DNA of 64,000 bases, from positions 6,599,501 to 6,663,500 of the forward strand of contig NZ_CP109009.1 of the NCBI RefSeq assembly GCF_036226685.1. The letters are read 5' to 3'. This document shows, in pieces, positions 16,023-24,335 of this stretch. The stretch comes from Streptomyces sp. NBC_00690. GTDB taxonomy: Bacteria; Actinomycetota; Actinomycetes; Streptomycetales; Streptomycetaceae. The notes below the pieces were generated by a model that saw nothing but the letters and a program-made list of their open reading frames with translations, did not search any database and was not told where the DNA came from. Positions within the stretch are counted from its first letter, which is position 1. The number at the start of each line of letters is the position of its first letter. The position numbers and the translations under genes are program-made.

Positions 16023-16958
16023 ATGGCAGCCGACGAAGAGGTTCTTTCCTCACCCACGTGGTCTCTGGTCACCGCTCGAACCCCGGAGCGGGGCAGTTTC
16101 TGCGCCGCTCTTCACGAGGGTGAGCTGTGGGAAGTACCCGCTTTGCAAGGCTATGCGGGCCTGTTCGAAGCGCTTCAGGACTGGGAGACGATCGCCCCGG
16201 CCCTGCGTACATACAACCCCACGAGTGTAGCCCGCGTTGTCGGTGCGCAGGTCCTGGCTCCCGTCCGCTACCCGCGGACCGTCCTGGGCTCGGGCTCCAA
16301 CTACCGCGATCACTTGCTTGAAATGACCGGCAACGACATGGACCGGGTCCCACCGTTCTTCTTCCTCAAGCCCCCCTCCACGACCGTGATCGGCCCGGGC
16401 GACCCCATTGTGATCTCTCCGGACGAGGATCAGCAGGTGGACTGGGAAGCCGAACTCGGTGTGGTCATCGGCCGGGGCGGTCGCGACATTCCCATCGGGC
16501 AGGCGGTAGATCACATCGCCGGCTACACCATTGTCAACGACATCTCCGCCCGCGGCCCGCACCGCAGGACGGACGCCATCGCCGATCCCTTCGTCTGGGA
16601 CTGGTTGGCCTCCAAAGGCCAGGACACCTTCTGCCCCACCGGTCCCGGGGTCACTCCCACGTGGATGGTTCCGGACCCACACGACCTGCCCATCACCCTG
16701 ACGGTCAACGGCCGCCCTGAGCAGACCAGCAGCACCAAGGAAATGATCCTGGAGGTGGCGGAGCTGGTGGCCGCGGCCAGCACCTTCGTCACACTCCAGC
16801 CCGGCGACCTCCTGTCCACCGGCACACCAGCGGGCGTCGGTCTGCCCAAGGGCAGGTTCCTGCGGCCGGGCGACATCGTGGAGATCACCATCGGCCACCT
16901 CGGACGACTCACCACTCCCGTCACCGCCCGCGACACCACTCCAGGAGGCACCTCATGA
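16023..16958 (+). CDS. Fumarylacetoacetate hydrolase (FAH) family protein 2
   Basis: A 311-residue FAH-fold enzyme. LGSGSNYRDHLLE, PPFFFLKPPSTTVIGPGD, DWEAELGVVIGRGG, GYTIVNDISARG and LLSTGTPAGVGLP are the ordered family motifs, with acidic metal ligands in the DWEAELG strand. It may hydrolyse or isomerise a ring-cleavage product, or act as a decarboxylase. It is the first gene after the LysR dyad and its stop overlaps the ferredoxin start by 4 bases, so at least three genes are translationally coupled. It has a longer N-terminal region (about 80 residues) than FAH protein 1. Confidence 0.88.
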   Translation: MAADEEVLSSPTWSLVTARTPERGSFCAALHEGELWEVPALQGYAGLFEALQDWETIAPALRTYNPTSVARVVGAQVLAPVRYPRTVLGSGSNYRDHLLEMTGNDMDRVPPFFFLKPPSTTVIGPGDPIVISPDEDQQVDWEAELGVVIGRGGRDIPIGQAVDHIAGYTIVNDISARGPHRRTDAIADPFVWDWLASKGQDTFCPTGPGVTPTWMVPDPHDLPITLTVNGRPEQTSSTKEMILEVAELVAAASTFVTLQPGDLLSTGTPAGVGLPKGRFLRPGDIVEITIGHLGRLTTPVTARDTTPGGTS

Positions 16959-17149
16959 ACCTGACCGTCGACCGCGCACTCTGCCAGGTCACGGGGCTGT
17001 GCGCGGGGCTTGCCCCCGACGCCCTGGAGATGGACGAGAAGGGTGACCTCGTCATCCTCGCCGAGAAGCCGACGGCCGACCTGCTCGTCGAGATCCGCCA
17101 AGCCGTGCGGAGCTGCCCGGTGCAGGCCCTGTCACTCACCGAGGGCTGA
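16955..17149 (+). CDS. [3Fe-4S] ferredoxin
   Basis: A 64-residue ferredoxin of the Streptomyces P450-partner type. Cysteines at 10, 16 and 54 (C-x5-C ... CP) are the three cluster ligands, and the fourth position is absent, as expected for a [3Fe-4S] cluster. It passes single electrons from the reductase encoded next to it to an oxygenase. Its ATG overlaps the FAH stop (ATGA). No P450 or Rieske oxygenase is in this operon; the nearest P450 is at 25584. Confidence 0.92.
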   Translation: MNLTVDRALCQVTGLCAGLAPDALEMDEKGDLVILAEKPTADLLVEIRQAVRSCPVQALSLTEG

Positions 17150-17152
17150 ACC

Positions 17153-18364
17153 ATGGTCCGGGATCGCGTTCGCCATGTCACGATCGTCGGAGCCTCCGCC
17201 GCCGGGCTTGCCGCAGCACACGGACTACGACAGCACGGCTTCGACGGGCCGGTCACCGTCTTCGGCGATGAACCGGAGGCCGCCTACCAACGACCTGCCC
17301 TGTCCAAACGCTTCCTGACCTCCGCCGACCTCGCCGCGGACAGCATCCGCATGCACACCGGCCTGGAGGACGTCCGCCTTGAACTGGGCGTACGGGCAAC
17401 CGGCCTCGACCTCGACGCACGGCGGCTACACCTGCGCGCCAGCGATGGAGACCGTACTCACGTCCACAGGGTCGACGCACTGGTGATCGCCACCGGGGCC
17501 GCCGCCCGCAGGCTACCGATACGGACTCCACCCGGTGTACATGTGCTGCGTACGCTCGCCGATGCCGCCGCCTTGCGCGCCGACCTGGTGGGACTTCCAC
17601 GGGTAGCCATCGTGGGGGCCGGATTCGTGGGCAGCGAGGTCGCGTCCTCCTGCCGCGCGCTCGGCCTCGATGTCACCCTGATCGAGGCCGGCCCCGCCCC
17701 CATGGCGCGGGTGCTGGGCCCCGGAGTGGGCACGATGCTGGCCGCCCTGCACCGTGATCACGGCACGCGGCTGCGGCTGGGTGCGGGGGTCGCCGGCTTC
17801 ACCGGCCGAGACCGGGTCACCGGAGTACAGCTGGCGAGCGGCGAGGTCGTGCCGGCCGATGTCGTGGTGGTCGGTGTGGGTGCCCGGCCCGCAACCGACT
17901 GGCTGGAGAACAGCGGGCTGCCACTGGACGACGGCGTGGTGTGCGGAGCGGACCTCTCGGTCGCCGATCGCATCGTCGCCGCCGGGGACGTGGCCCGCTG
18001 GCCGCACCACCGCGACGGCGCCCTGGTCCGGGTCGAGCACTGGGACAACGCCCTGCGCCAGGCGAACACCGCAGCCGCCACCCTGCTCGCCCTCGACGAT
18101 CGACCCGCAACGGTGTTCAGCGACACCACGATGTTCTGGTCCGACCAGTACGACTGCAAGCTCCAACTGGTCGGTCACCCCTATCCCGACGATCTGGTGA
18201 CCGTGGTCGAGGGCGACTTGGCGCAGCGCCGCGGAGTCGTCGTATACAGCCGAGCTGGCCAGATGACGGCCGCGCTCCTGGTCAGCAGCCCCCACCGGCT
18301 ACGCGACTACCGGCGGGCCGTCGCGTCGGGGGACCCCGTCCCCCTGCCCGCTGCCACACCCTGA
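17153..18364 (+). CDS. NAD(P)H-ferredoxin reductase, FAD-dependent
   Basis: A 403-residue pyridine nucleotide-disulfide-type oxidoreductase. It has an N-terminal FAD motif in VTIVGASAAGLAAAHGL, the YQRPALSK loop typical of oxygenase-coupled reductases, a second NAD-binding motif VAIVGAGFVGSEVA, and ADRIVAAGDVA near the C-terminal FAD site. It should reduce the ferredoxin encoded 4 bases upstream and so power a P450 or ring hydroxylase. Close relatives are putidaredoxin-reductase and phenylpropionate-dioxygenase reductase proteins. It is likely co-transcribed with FAH, ferredoxin and the VOC gene that follows. Confidence 0.9.
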   Translation: MVRDRVRHVTIVGASAAGLAAAHGLRQHGFDGPVTVFGDEPEAAYQRPALSKRFLTSADLAADSIRMHTGLEDVRLELGVRATGLDLDARRLHLRASDGDRTHVHRVDALVIATGAAARRLPIRTPPGVHVLRTLADAAALRADLVGLPRVAIVGAGFVGSEVASSCRALGLDVTLIEAGPAPMARVLGPGVGTMLAALHRDHGTRLRLGAGVAGFTGRDRVTGVQLASGEVVPADVVVVGVGARPATDWLENSGLPLDDGVVCGADLSVADRIVAAGDVARWPHHRDGALVRVEHWDNALRQANTAAATLLALDDRPATVFSDTTMFWSDQYDCKLQLVGHPYPDDLVTVVEGDLAQRRGVVVYSRAGQMTAALLVSSPHRLRDYRRAVASGDPVPLPAATP

Positions 18365-18429
18365 CGCAGCAACCCCCTGTCCCTTCCCTGTCGAACCGTC
18401 TTCTGAATCGCCTCAAGGAGTGACACATC

Positions 18430-18969
18430 ATGCCCGGTATCACCCATCGGTCCACCAAGACGCCCCTGCTGAAGACGAAGTTCCTGTCGCACGGCACGCT
18501 TGAGTGCCGGGACATCTCCGCCTCCCGCCGCTTCTACGAAGAGGTGCTCGGCCTCGAAGTGGTGCAGCAGGCGCCCATGGCGTTGCTCGTCCGCCTGGGC
18601 AGTGACCACTGCTACGCAGCCGTCGAGACCCCCGGCGAAGGGGAGATGCCGCTGATGAACCACAACGGCCTCGATGTGTCCAGCGACGAGGAAGTGCGGC
18701 AGGCCCACGAAATGCTGCACGAGGTCAAGGACGAGTACGGGATCAGGCAGATCACCAAGCCCGTACGCCAACACGGCACCTATGCCTTCTTCCTCCAGGA
18801 CCTGGACGGCAACTGGTGGGAGATCTGCCACCTGCCACAAGGCGGCTACGCCTTCCGCTATGAGAACTCCGAGGTGGACCTGACCGGTCGGGACGACCTG
18901 TCGCCCGAAGAGATTCGCTCCCGCTACACACGGCCCGAGGACTACCTGTCTCCTTCGACGGCCGTCTAG
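18430..18969 (+). CDS. Single-domain VOC dioxygenase-like protein
   Basis: A 179-residue vicinal-oxygen-chelate protein. The predicted metal triad is His21 (FLSHGTLEC), His78 (LMNHNGLDV) and Glu131 (DGNWWEICH), the arrangement of extradiol dioxygenases and glyoxalases. Its small size and single module differ from the two-domain enzyme at 11504. It could be a second ring-cleaving dioxygenase or a non-oxidative VOC enzyme. AAGGAG is just upstream of the ATG. The last 35 residues (RDDLSPEEIRSRYTRPEDY) are hydrophilic and not part of the VOC fold. Confidence 0.8.
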   Translation: MPGITHRSTKTPLLKTKFLSHGTLECRDISASRRFYEEVLGLEVVQQAPMALLVRLGSDHCYAAVETPGEGEMPLMNHNGLDVSSDEEVRQAHEMLHEVKDEYGIRQITKPVRQHGTYAFFLQDLDGNWWEICHLPQGGYAFRYENSEVDLTGRDDLSPEEIRSRYTRPEDYLSPSTAV

Positions 18970-19092
18970 GGTCGCTCGGCGCGCAGACGGTCACGGCCGC
19001 CGAACCCGCTGCCGTGGCCGTCCTCGCGCCCAACATCCTCGCCCCGTGGTCCTTGACCCTCTCCCCCCGCCTCTACCCCCGTAGGAGAGCGC

Positions 19093-20067
19093 ATGAAGCT
19101 GATCGGCCTCGAAGAACACTTCGTCACCCCCGCACTCGTCGGCCATGGCACGTCGACCTCCTCCATAGCCCAGCCCAAAGCCTGGGCCGAAGCCTCACGT
19201 CGACTGCTCGACCTGACGGAGGAGCGCTTGGAGGCGATGGACACGGCAGGGCTCGCCATGCAGGTGCTGTCGCTGAACTCCCCCGGCATCCAGGCCGAGA
19301 CCGACCCGGCCGCCGCCGTACGGCAGGCCGCCACCGTCAATGACCACCTCGCCGGAGTCATCTCCGAACACCCCGACCGATTCTCCGGATTCGCCGCACT
19401 GCCCCTCCAGGACCCCAAGAAGGCCGCCGACGAACTGGAGCGCGCGGTCACCCAACTCGGCTTGCGCGGTGCCCTGGTCAACGCTCACACCAACGGGACC
19501 TACCTGGACGACCCCACCCTGCGGGTGGTGTGGGAGCGCGCCGAGGCCCTCGACGTACCGCTCTACCTCCACCCGGCCAACGGGGTAGACCTGGCCCATG
19601 TCTTCTCCGGCCACCCTGAGCTGGTGGGACCGATGTGGAGTTGGGGCATTGACACCGCCACCCACGTACTGCGTCTGATCTTCGGCGGTGTGTTCGACGA
19701 CTTCCCCAAGGCGAAACTGCTCCTGGGCCATATGGGGGAGGGCCTGCCGTTCACCCTCTGGCGGATGGACTCCCGGTGGAACTTCCACGCCCACCACGGC
19801 ATCGAGCTCAAGCGCGGCAAGCCGTCGGAGTACGTCAGGGAGAACCTCTACATCACCACCAGCGGAGTGTGTTCCGCTCCACCACTTCTCGCCGCGATGC
19901 TGTCCATCGGCGCCGATCACATCCTCTTCGGTACGGACTACCCGTTCGAAGAGATCGACACCGCCACTCAGTTCCTGCGCGACGCGCCGATCAGCGAAGC
20001 CGACCGGGCGAAGATCGGTCACCGCAACGCCCAACGCCTCCTCGGCCTTGCACCTGCCACGGAATGA
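19093..20067 (+). CDS. Amidohydrolase-type decarboxylase (gamma-resorcylate decarboxylase-like)
   Basis: A 324-residue ACMSD/amidohydrolase-2 family protein. Expected metal ligands are Glu7 and His9 (GLEEHF), His160 (LYLHPANG) and Asp282 (LFGTDYPFE), with His213 in LLGHMGEGLPF. This spacing and length match gamma-resorcylate (2,6-dihydroxybenzoate) decarboxylases, which use Zn or Mn to release CO2 non-oxidatively and form resorcinol. The neighbouring maleylacetate reductase and hydroxyquinol dioxygenase support a resorcinol-type pathway. A related substrate (2,4-dihydroxy- or other hydroxybenzoate) cannot be excluded. A GTAGGAG site precedes the ATG. Confidence 0.85.
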   Translation: MKLIGLEEHFVTPALVGHGTSTSSIAQPKAWAEASRRLLDLTEERLEAMDTAGLAMQVLSLNSPGIQAETDPAAAVRQAATVNDHLAGVISEHPDRFSGFAALPLQDPKKAADELERAVTQLGLRGALVNAHTNGTYLDDPTLRVVWERAEALDVPLYLHPANGVDLAHVFSGHPELVGPMWSWGIDTATHVLRLIFGGVFDDFPKAKLLLGHMGEGLPFTLWRMDSRWNFHAHHGIELKRGKPSEYVRENLYITTSGVCSAPPLLAAMLSIGADHILFGTDYPFEEIDTATQFLRDAPISEADRAKIGHRNAQRLLGLAPATE

Positions 20068-20107
20068 TGGCGCCACGGAGATCCATGACACAGCAGGAAG
20101 TTGGACC

Positions 20108-21205
20108 ATGAAGACCAACCCGCCGGCCGCTGCGGTCGTGTACGAGTCGTGGGGACAGCGGGTTCTCTTCGGCTCCGGCACCGCCCGGCACGACGTAGCG
20201 GCTGAGATCGCCAGGCTCGGCGCGCACCGCGTCCTGCTCATCGCTGCTGAGGGCAAGCGGGCGGTGGCCGAGGAGATCTGCCAGGACATCCCGGTCGCGG
20301 CCGTCTTCGGCGACGTCAGACCGCATGTCCCGGCCGACGTGGCCGCCGCGGTGAGCGCTGCTGCCCAGGAGCACGATGCGGACCTGTTGCTCAGCGTCGG
20401 GGGAGGGTCGACGACCGGTGCCGCCAAGGCGGCGGCGCTCACGACGGGACTGCCGATCCTCGCGGTCCCCACAACCTACGCCGGGTCCGAGGCGACACCC
20501 GTCTGGGGCATCACCGAGGACGGCCGCAAGCGCACCGGGATCGACCCGAAGGTCCTGCCGCGTGTGGTCGTCTACGACGCGTCGCTCATGCTCACCCTCC
20601 CCACCCGTCTGTCGGTGACATCAGGGCTCAACGCGCTGGCGCATTGTGTCGATTCCTGGTGGGCTCCACAGCACAATCCGATGAGCTCCGCACTCGCCGC
20701 AGAGGGCGTGCGCGCACTGGCGGCCTCCCTCCCACGCATCGCGGCCGACGGCCAGGACATTGAGGCCCGGCGGGACATCCTCTTCGGTACCTATCTCGGG
20801 GCCGTCGCGTTCGCCGGAGCAGGCTCGGGGCTACACCACAAGATCTGTCATGTTCTCGGCGGTGCCTATGACCTGGAGCATTCCGCCACCCACGCGGTGA
20901 TCCTCCCGCACGTCGCAGGATTCAATCTGCCCGCCGCACCTGACGCCGCTCGCCGTCTCGGAGCGGCTCTCGGGGACCCGGAGGCCCCCTTCAGCGCCCT
21001 GCTCGACCTCTACGCACGGCTCGACGCGCCCCGTTCGCTCCAGGCACTGGGGCTCTCGGATAAGGACGTCGAGCACGCCGCCGACCTGGTGATGGGTCAC
21101 ATTCCACCGTCCAACCCACGTTCCGTCACCCGTGACGACTTGCTCGCTCTCCTCGGGCGCGCGTGCCGCGGCGAAGCAGGGCTGCTGGTACCGCTCCCCG
21201 GCTGA
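20108..21205 (+). CDS. Maleylacetate reductase
   Basis: A 365-residue iron-containing alcohol dehydrogenase family protein. The NAD(P) site is SVGGGSTTGAAKA (96-108), then VPTTYAGSEATPVWGIT. The metal-site region GLNALAHCVDSWW and GLHHKICHVLGG are as in maleylacetate reductases. It reduces maleylacetate to 3-oxoadipate, the step after hydroxyquinol cleavage. The start ATG (20108) has AGGAAG upstream; the frame is open to 19688 but overlaps the decarboxylase. It sits between the decarboxylase and hydroxyquinol dioxygenase genes, matching the gene content of known gamma-resorcylate clusters. Confidence 0.9.
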   Translation: MKTNPPAAAVVYESWGQRVLFGSGTARHDVAAEIARLGAHRVLLIAAEGKRAVAEEICQDIPVAAVFGDVRPHVPADVAAAVSAAAQEHDADLLLSVGGGSTTGAAKAAALTTGLPILAVPTTYAGSEATPVWGITEDGRKRTGIDPKVLPRVVVYDASLMLTLPTRLSVTSGLNALAHCVDSWWAPQHNPMSSALAAEGVRALAASLPRIAADGQDIEARRDILFGTYLGAVAFAGAGSGLHHKICHVLGGAYDLEHSATHAVILPHVAGFNLPAAPDAARRLGAALGDPEAPFSALLDLYARLDAPRSLQALGLSDKDVEHAADLVMGHIPPSNPRSVTRDDLLALLGRACRGEAGLLVPLPG

Positions 21206-21229
21206 GATACCTGAATCGAAGGGATCGTC

Positions 21230-22162
21230 ATGGCACACGAACACACGGCAGAGGGCACAGACCCTGACCCCGGCACGCTCGACGCTCACCGGGAGCAGGT
21301 CGTGACCGACGCCGTAGTGGCCAGTTTCACCACGGCCAAGGATGAGCGACTGCGTGAGGTGATGCAGGCGCTTGTGCGACACACCCACGCGTTCATCAGG
21401 GAGGTTCGGCTCTCTGAGGACGAGTGGAACCAGGCGATCGCGTTCCTGACGGCGGTCGGGCACACGACGACCGACACGCGTCAGGAGTTCGTACTCCTGT
21501 CGGACGTGCTCGGCATCTCCATGCTCACCGTCGCGGTGAACGACGCAACAGCTGCACCAGGCGTCATCAAGGCCACCGAGGCGACCGTCTTCGGCCCCTT
21601 TTTCGTCGAGAACTCACCGAGGATCGAGCCCGGTGGGGACATCGCCCACGGCGCCACCGGCGAACCATCCTTGATCAGCGGAACCGTGTCCGACACAGCC
21701 GGAAACTTGATCGCCGGCGCCAGGATCGAGGTCTGGGAGGCCGACTCGGACGGCATGTACGACGTCCAGTACGACAACGATCGGCTCACCGGTCGAGCCC
21801 ACCTGTACAGCGACGCCGATGGTCGCTACCAGTTCTGGGGGCTCACTCCCACGCCGTACCCGATTCCCGACGACGGACCCGTCGGCCAACTGCTGGATGC
21901 CGCCGGACGTTCACCCATGCGCGCATCCCATCTGCACTTCATGGTGACCGCACCCGGCTTCCGCCGACTGGTCACCCATATCTTCGTCGCCGGCGATGCG
22001 TATCTCGGCACGGACTCCGTCTTCGGTGTGAAGGAGTCACTCATCTACGACTTCGAACGCCACGAACCCGGTACACCCACCCCGGACGGCCGTGTGATTC
22101 CCGGAACCTGGACATCAACGGTCTTCGACATCGTCCTGTCGGCCGAAGAGCACTCACCCTGA
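21230..22162 (+). CDS. Hydroxyquinol 1,2-dioxygenase (intradiol)
   Basis: A 310-residue intradiol dioxygenase. The non-heme Fe(III) ligands are Tyr177 (SDGMYDVQY), Tyr210 ([12 protein letters not shown]), His234 and His236 ([13 protein letters not shown]). The N-terminal helical dimerisation domain (about 20-110) and the IPDDGPVG motif separate it from protocatechuate enzymes and point to hydroxyquinol rather than catechol. It cleaves 1,2,4-trihydroxybenzene to maleylacetate, the substrate of the reductase encoded just upstream. GAAGGGA precedes the ATG. Two hairpins follow the stop. Confidence 0.92.
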   Translation: MAHEHTAEGTDPDPGTLDAHREQVVTDAVVASFTTAKDERLREVMQALVRHTHAFIREVRLSEDEWNQAIAFLTAVGHTTTDTRQEFVLLSDVLGISMLTVAVNDATAAPGVIKATEATVFGPFFVENSPRIEPGGDIAHGATGEPSLISGTVSDTAGNLIAGARIEVWEADSDGMYDVQYDNDRLTGRAHLYSDADGRYQFWGLTPTPYPIPDDGPVGQLLDAAGRSPMRASHLHFMVTAPGFRRLVTHIFVAGDAYLGTDSVFGVKESLIYDFERHEPGTPTPDGRVIPGTWTSTVFDIVLSAEEHSP

Positions 22163-22215
22163 CGTTCACGGGCCACTCCTGACCTCGCCGACCCAGCGAG
22201 GCGCGCCGGCCGTAC

Positions 22216-22241
22216 CCCCATGGCCCGCTCGCACCATGGGG
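22216..22241. terminator. Hairpin after hydroxyquinol dioxygenase
   Basis: CCCCATGG (22216-22223) pairs with CCATGGGG (22234-22241) around a 10-base loop, 53 bases after the stop of the dioxygenase. No T-run follows, as is common in Streptomyces. Confidence 0.5.
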
Positions 22242-22313
22242 CGTCGCGGATCTACGGGAACCCGCTGATCACTCCGGTGTGGCTGGCGAGCGCCCCACCG
22301 AAACGATGGTGAT

Positions 22314-22345
22314 GGCGGGTTGCCCCGACACGTCCGCAACCCGCC
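22314..22345. terminator. Strong hairpin between dioxygenase and MFS gene
   Basis: GGCGGGTTGC (22314-22323) and GCAACCCGCC (22336-22345) form a perfect 10-bp stem with a 12-base loop. With the hairpin at 22216 it probably ends the LysR operon, so the MFS gene likely has its own promoter in 22346-22801. Confidence 0.6.
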
Positions 22346-22582
22346 AACACCAACTCGGCACACCCTCCGTGGGCCCGAGCAACCGTCAAGCAGCTAGATC
22401 ATCATCGGCCATGTGCCCCAGCGGGCAACGGCCGATTGCGCCACCCCTCTGCTGCCGCCCCGACGAGCGAAACCTCAGATAGCGCGCCGCTCGCCCGGAT
22501 TCCCGCCTCGACCCACTCCTCCGGCCTCGCACCGTCGACGCAGACAATCAGGCCCCGCGGGCGCGGGATTCGGCGACCCGGA

Positions 22583-22801
22583 TGCCCGGAGTCGTACGAC
22601 GCGTTCGCCGCCCAAGTGCTGGGCCGCATCCCCCGATGGCCCGAGTTCGACCTGCCCTCAGCCCCTGGGGCGGATCGATCGTGCTCGGTCGAACCCTCGG
22701 CGCTGCGTGCCGAGATCAGTCAGGGCCTACTCGCCCTCGTCCTCGAACACCTGCAATCGCCGCGCGCTTCCCCCGCGCGCCTCTCCGTGAGGAGTACCAA
22801 C
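22583..22801 (+). pseudogene. Possible regulator remnant fused in frame to the MFS gene
   Basis: This 73-codon stretch is open and in frame with the MFS gene and has the high third-position GC of a real gene, unlike the sequence just before it. It reads YDAFAAQVLGRIPRWPEF, a gap, then ALRAEISQGLLALVLEHLQS. That pattern resembles the N-terminal sensory domain of PucR/CdaR-type regulators (a VL-x2-IP-x-aromatic motif followed by amphipathic helices). No start codon with a ribosome site is seen and the rest of such a regulator is absent. It may be a decayed fragment or chance. Confidence 0.3.
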
Positions 22802-24079
22802 ATGAGCTCCATCTCCAGCGGACCCAGACCCGGGGTCCGCCCCGGCCCTGCGGTCACCCTCGGGCTCGTCATCCTGTGCATCGAGGGATACGACCTCTTC
22901 ATCCTGGGCGCGGTCGGCCCCTCCCTCCTGGCCCACCCCGACTGGGACGTCACCAAGTCGACCCTGGGACTGCTGGGCAGCCTCACCGCACTGGGGATGC
23001 CCCTGGGGTCCATCGTCGCCGGCTGGGCCGGCGACCTCTACGGCCGTCGGCTCCCTATGGTCCTCAGCCTGGCCTGGCTGTCCCTGAGCATGCTCCTGAG
23101 CGCCATAGCCGATGACCTCACACTCTTCGCCGCGACACGATTCCTCACCGGCATGGGCGTCGGAGCCCTGATACCCCTCGTCACCGCCTACGTCAGCGAA
23201 GCAGCCACACCCAGTCGCCATTCCCTCCAAGTAGGCGTGGCCACCACTGGACTGGCCATCGGCGGCATCATCACCGCGGTCGTCGGACGCTCCCTGCTGC
23301 CGGAATGGGACTTCCGCACCCTCTTCCTGTTCGGCGTCATCCCCCTGGTGCTCATCCCCGTGGTGTGGCGGATGGTCCCCGGATCGATCGACGATCAGAC
23401 CTCACACGCGACCAGCACAGCCGAGCCGGAGCCGGCCCCTGAGCGGACCACCTCCGCGAACCGGCTCGGCGAACTGCTGACGCCTCGGTACCGCCGGCTG
23501 ACTCTCCTGGCCTGGGCCTCGACGTTCGTCGGGCTCGTCATCGTCTACGGCGCCAGCACCTGGCTGCCGGCCCTGATGGTCGAGGCGGGATACGACCTCC
23601 GCTCGTCGCTGGAGTTCGCCATCGCCTTCAACGCCGGTGCCGTCATCGGCACCATAGGCGCCGCCCTGATAGCCGACCGTGGCTTCCTTAAGCTCGCCAC
23701 CATGGCGAGCTTCCTCCTGGCCGGCGTAGCCATGATCGTCCTCAGCACACCGCAGGCCCGGCCCCTGCTGCTCCTCGCCTCCGCCGTCGCCGGTTTCGGC
23801 GCACTCGGTTCCCAGACCCTCATCAACATCTTCGTCGCCCGCTCCCACCCGGCACACCTGCGCGGCACAGCACTGGGCTTCAGCCTCGGCGTAGGCCGTG
23901 TCGGCGCCATCGTCGGCCCGAGCTATCTGGCCGCCGTCACCGTCCTGATCAGCTCCCCGAAGGCCGGCTTCTACGCCTTCGTCGTCCCGGCGATCCTGGG
24001 CGCGGCACTCATCGGACTACTGCACTCGGCCCCTCGTGAAGCCACCAAACCGCAGCCCGGGGCCGACATCACTCCTTGA
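22802..24079 (+). CDS. MFS transporter, aromatic acid:H+ symporter (AAHS) type
   Basis: A 425-residue integral membrane protein with about 12 hydrophobic segments. IEGYDLFILGAVGPSLL in TM1 and GWAGDLYGRRLPMV in the TM2-3 loop are the conserved AAHS motifs; the loop holds the acidic and arginine residues of MFS motif A. The central cytoplasmic loop (SIDDQTSHATSTAEPEP) splits the two halves. It likely imports the aromatic acid degraded by the cluster, for example a hydroxybenzoate. GAGGAG upstream fixes the ATG at 22802. It is the last gene of the catabolic region and is followed by a strong terminator. Confidence 0.88.
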   Translation: MSSISSGPRPGVRPGPAVTLGLVILCIEGYDLFILGAVGPSLLAHPDWDVTKSTLGLLGSLTALGMPLGSIVAGWAGDLYGRRLPMVLSLAWLSLSMLLSAIADDLTLFAATRFLTGMGVGALIPLVTAYVSEAATPSRHSLQVGVATTGLAIGGIITAVVGRSLLPEWDFRTLFLFGVIPLVLIPVVWRMVPGSIDDQTSHATSTAEPEPAPERTTSANRLGELLTPRYRRLTLLAWASTFVGLVIVYGASTWLPALMVEAGYDLRSSLEFAIAFNAGAVIGTIGAALIADRGFLKLATMASFLLAGVAMIVLSTPQARPLLLLASAVAGFGALGSQTLINIFVARSHPAHLRGTALGFSLGVGRVGAIVGPSYLAAVTVLISSPKAGFYAFVVPAILGAALIGLLHSAPREATKPQPGADITP

Positions 24080-24114
24080 CGCAAGTCGGTACGGTCTCCA
24101 CTTCCGGTACGGCG

Positions 24115-24141
24115 GGGCGCGCGCTTTGGGGGCGCGCGCCC
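24115..24141 (+). terminator. Strong terminator after MFS gene
   Basis: GGGCGCGCGC (24115-24124) pairs with GCGCGCGCCC (24132-24141) over a 7-base loop TTTGGGG, 36 bases after the MFS stop. It marks the right end of the catabolic region. The remaining bases to 24335 show no gene. Confidence 0.75.
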
Positions 24142-24335
24142 GGGCGTTCCGGGTGGGGCTCGGAGGCGCTGAGCGGGGCTCCCCGCGTGAGAACGCACGG
24201 GCGAGAAGTCCAAGTGTGGGGTCCGAGTGGTGACATCACGTGGTGTTCCCGGTGGCGCAGCGGACCGGGAACACCACGGTCGCCGGTCCGGTCCGGGAGG
24301 CGTCCCGGCCGCGGGTTCTCGTCCGTGGGTCCGGC

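Noticed and set aside
1..24079. Antibiotic biosynthetic gene cluster
   Set aside because: No PKS, NRPS, terpene or RiPP core enzymes are present; the enzyme set is catabolic. The SARP gene at 62.6 kb is far away and unlinked.
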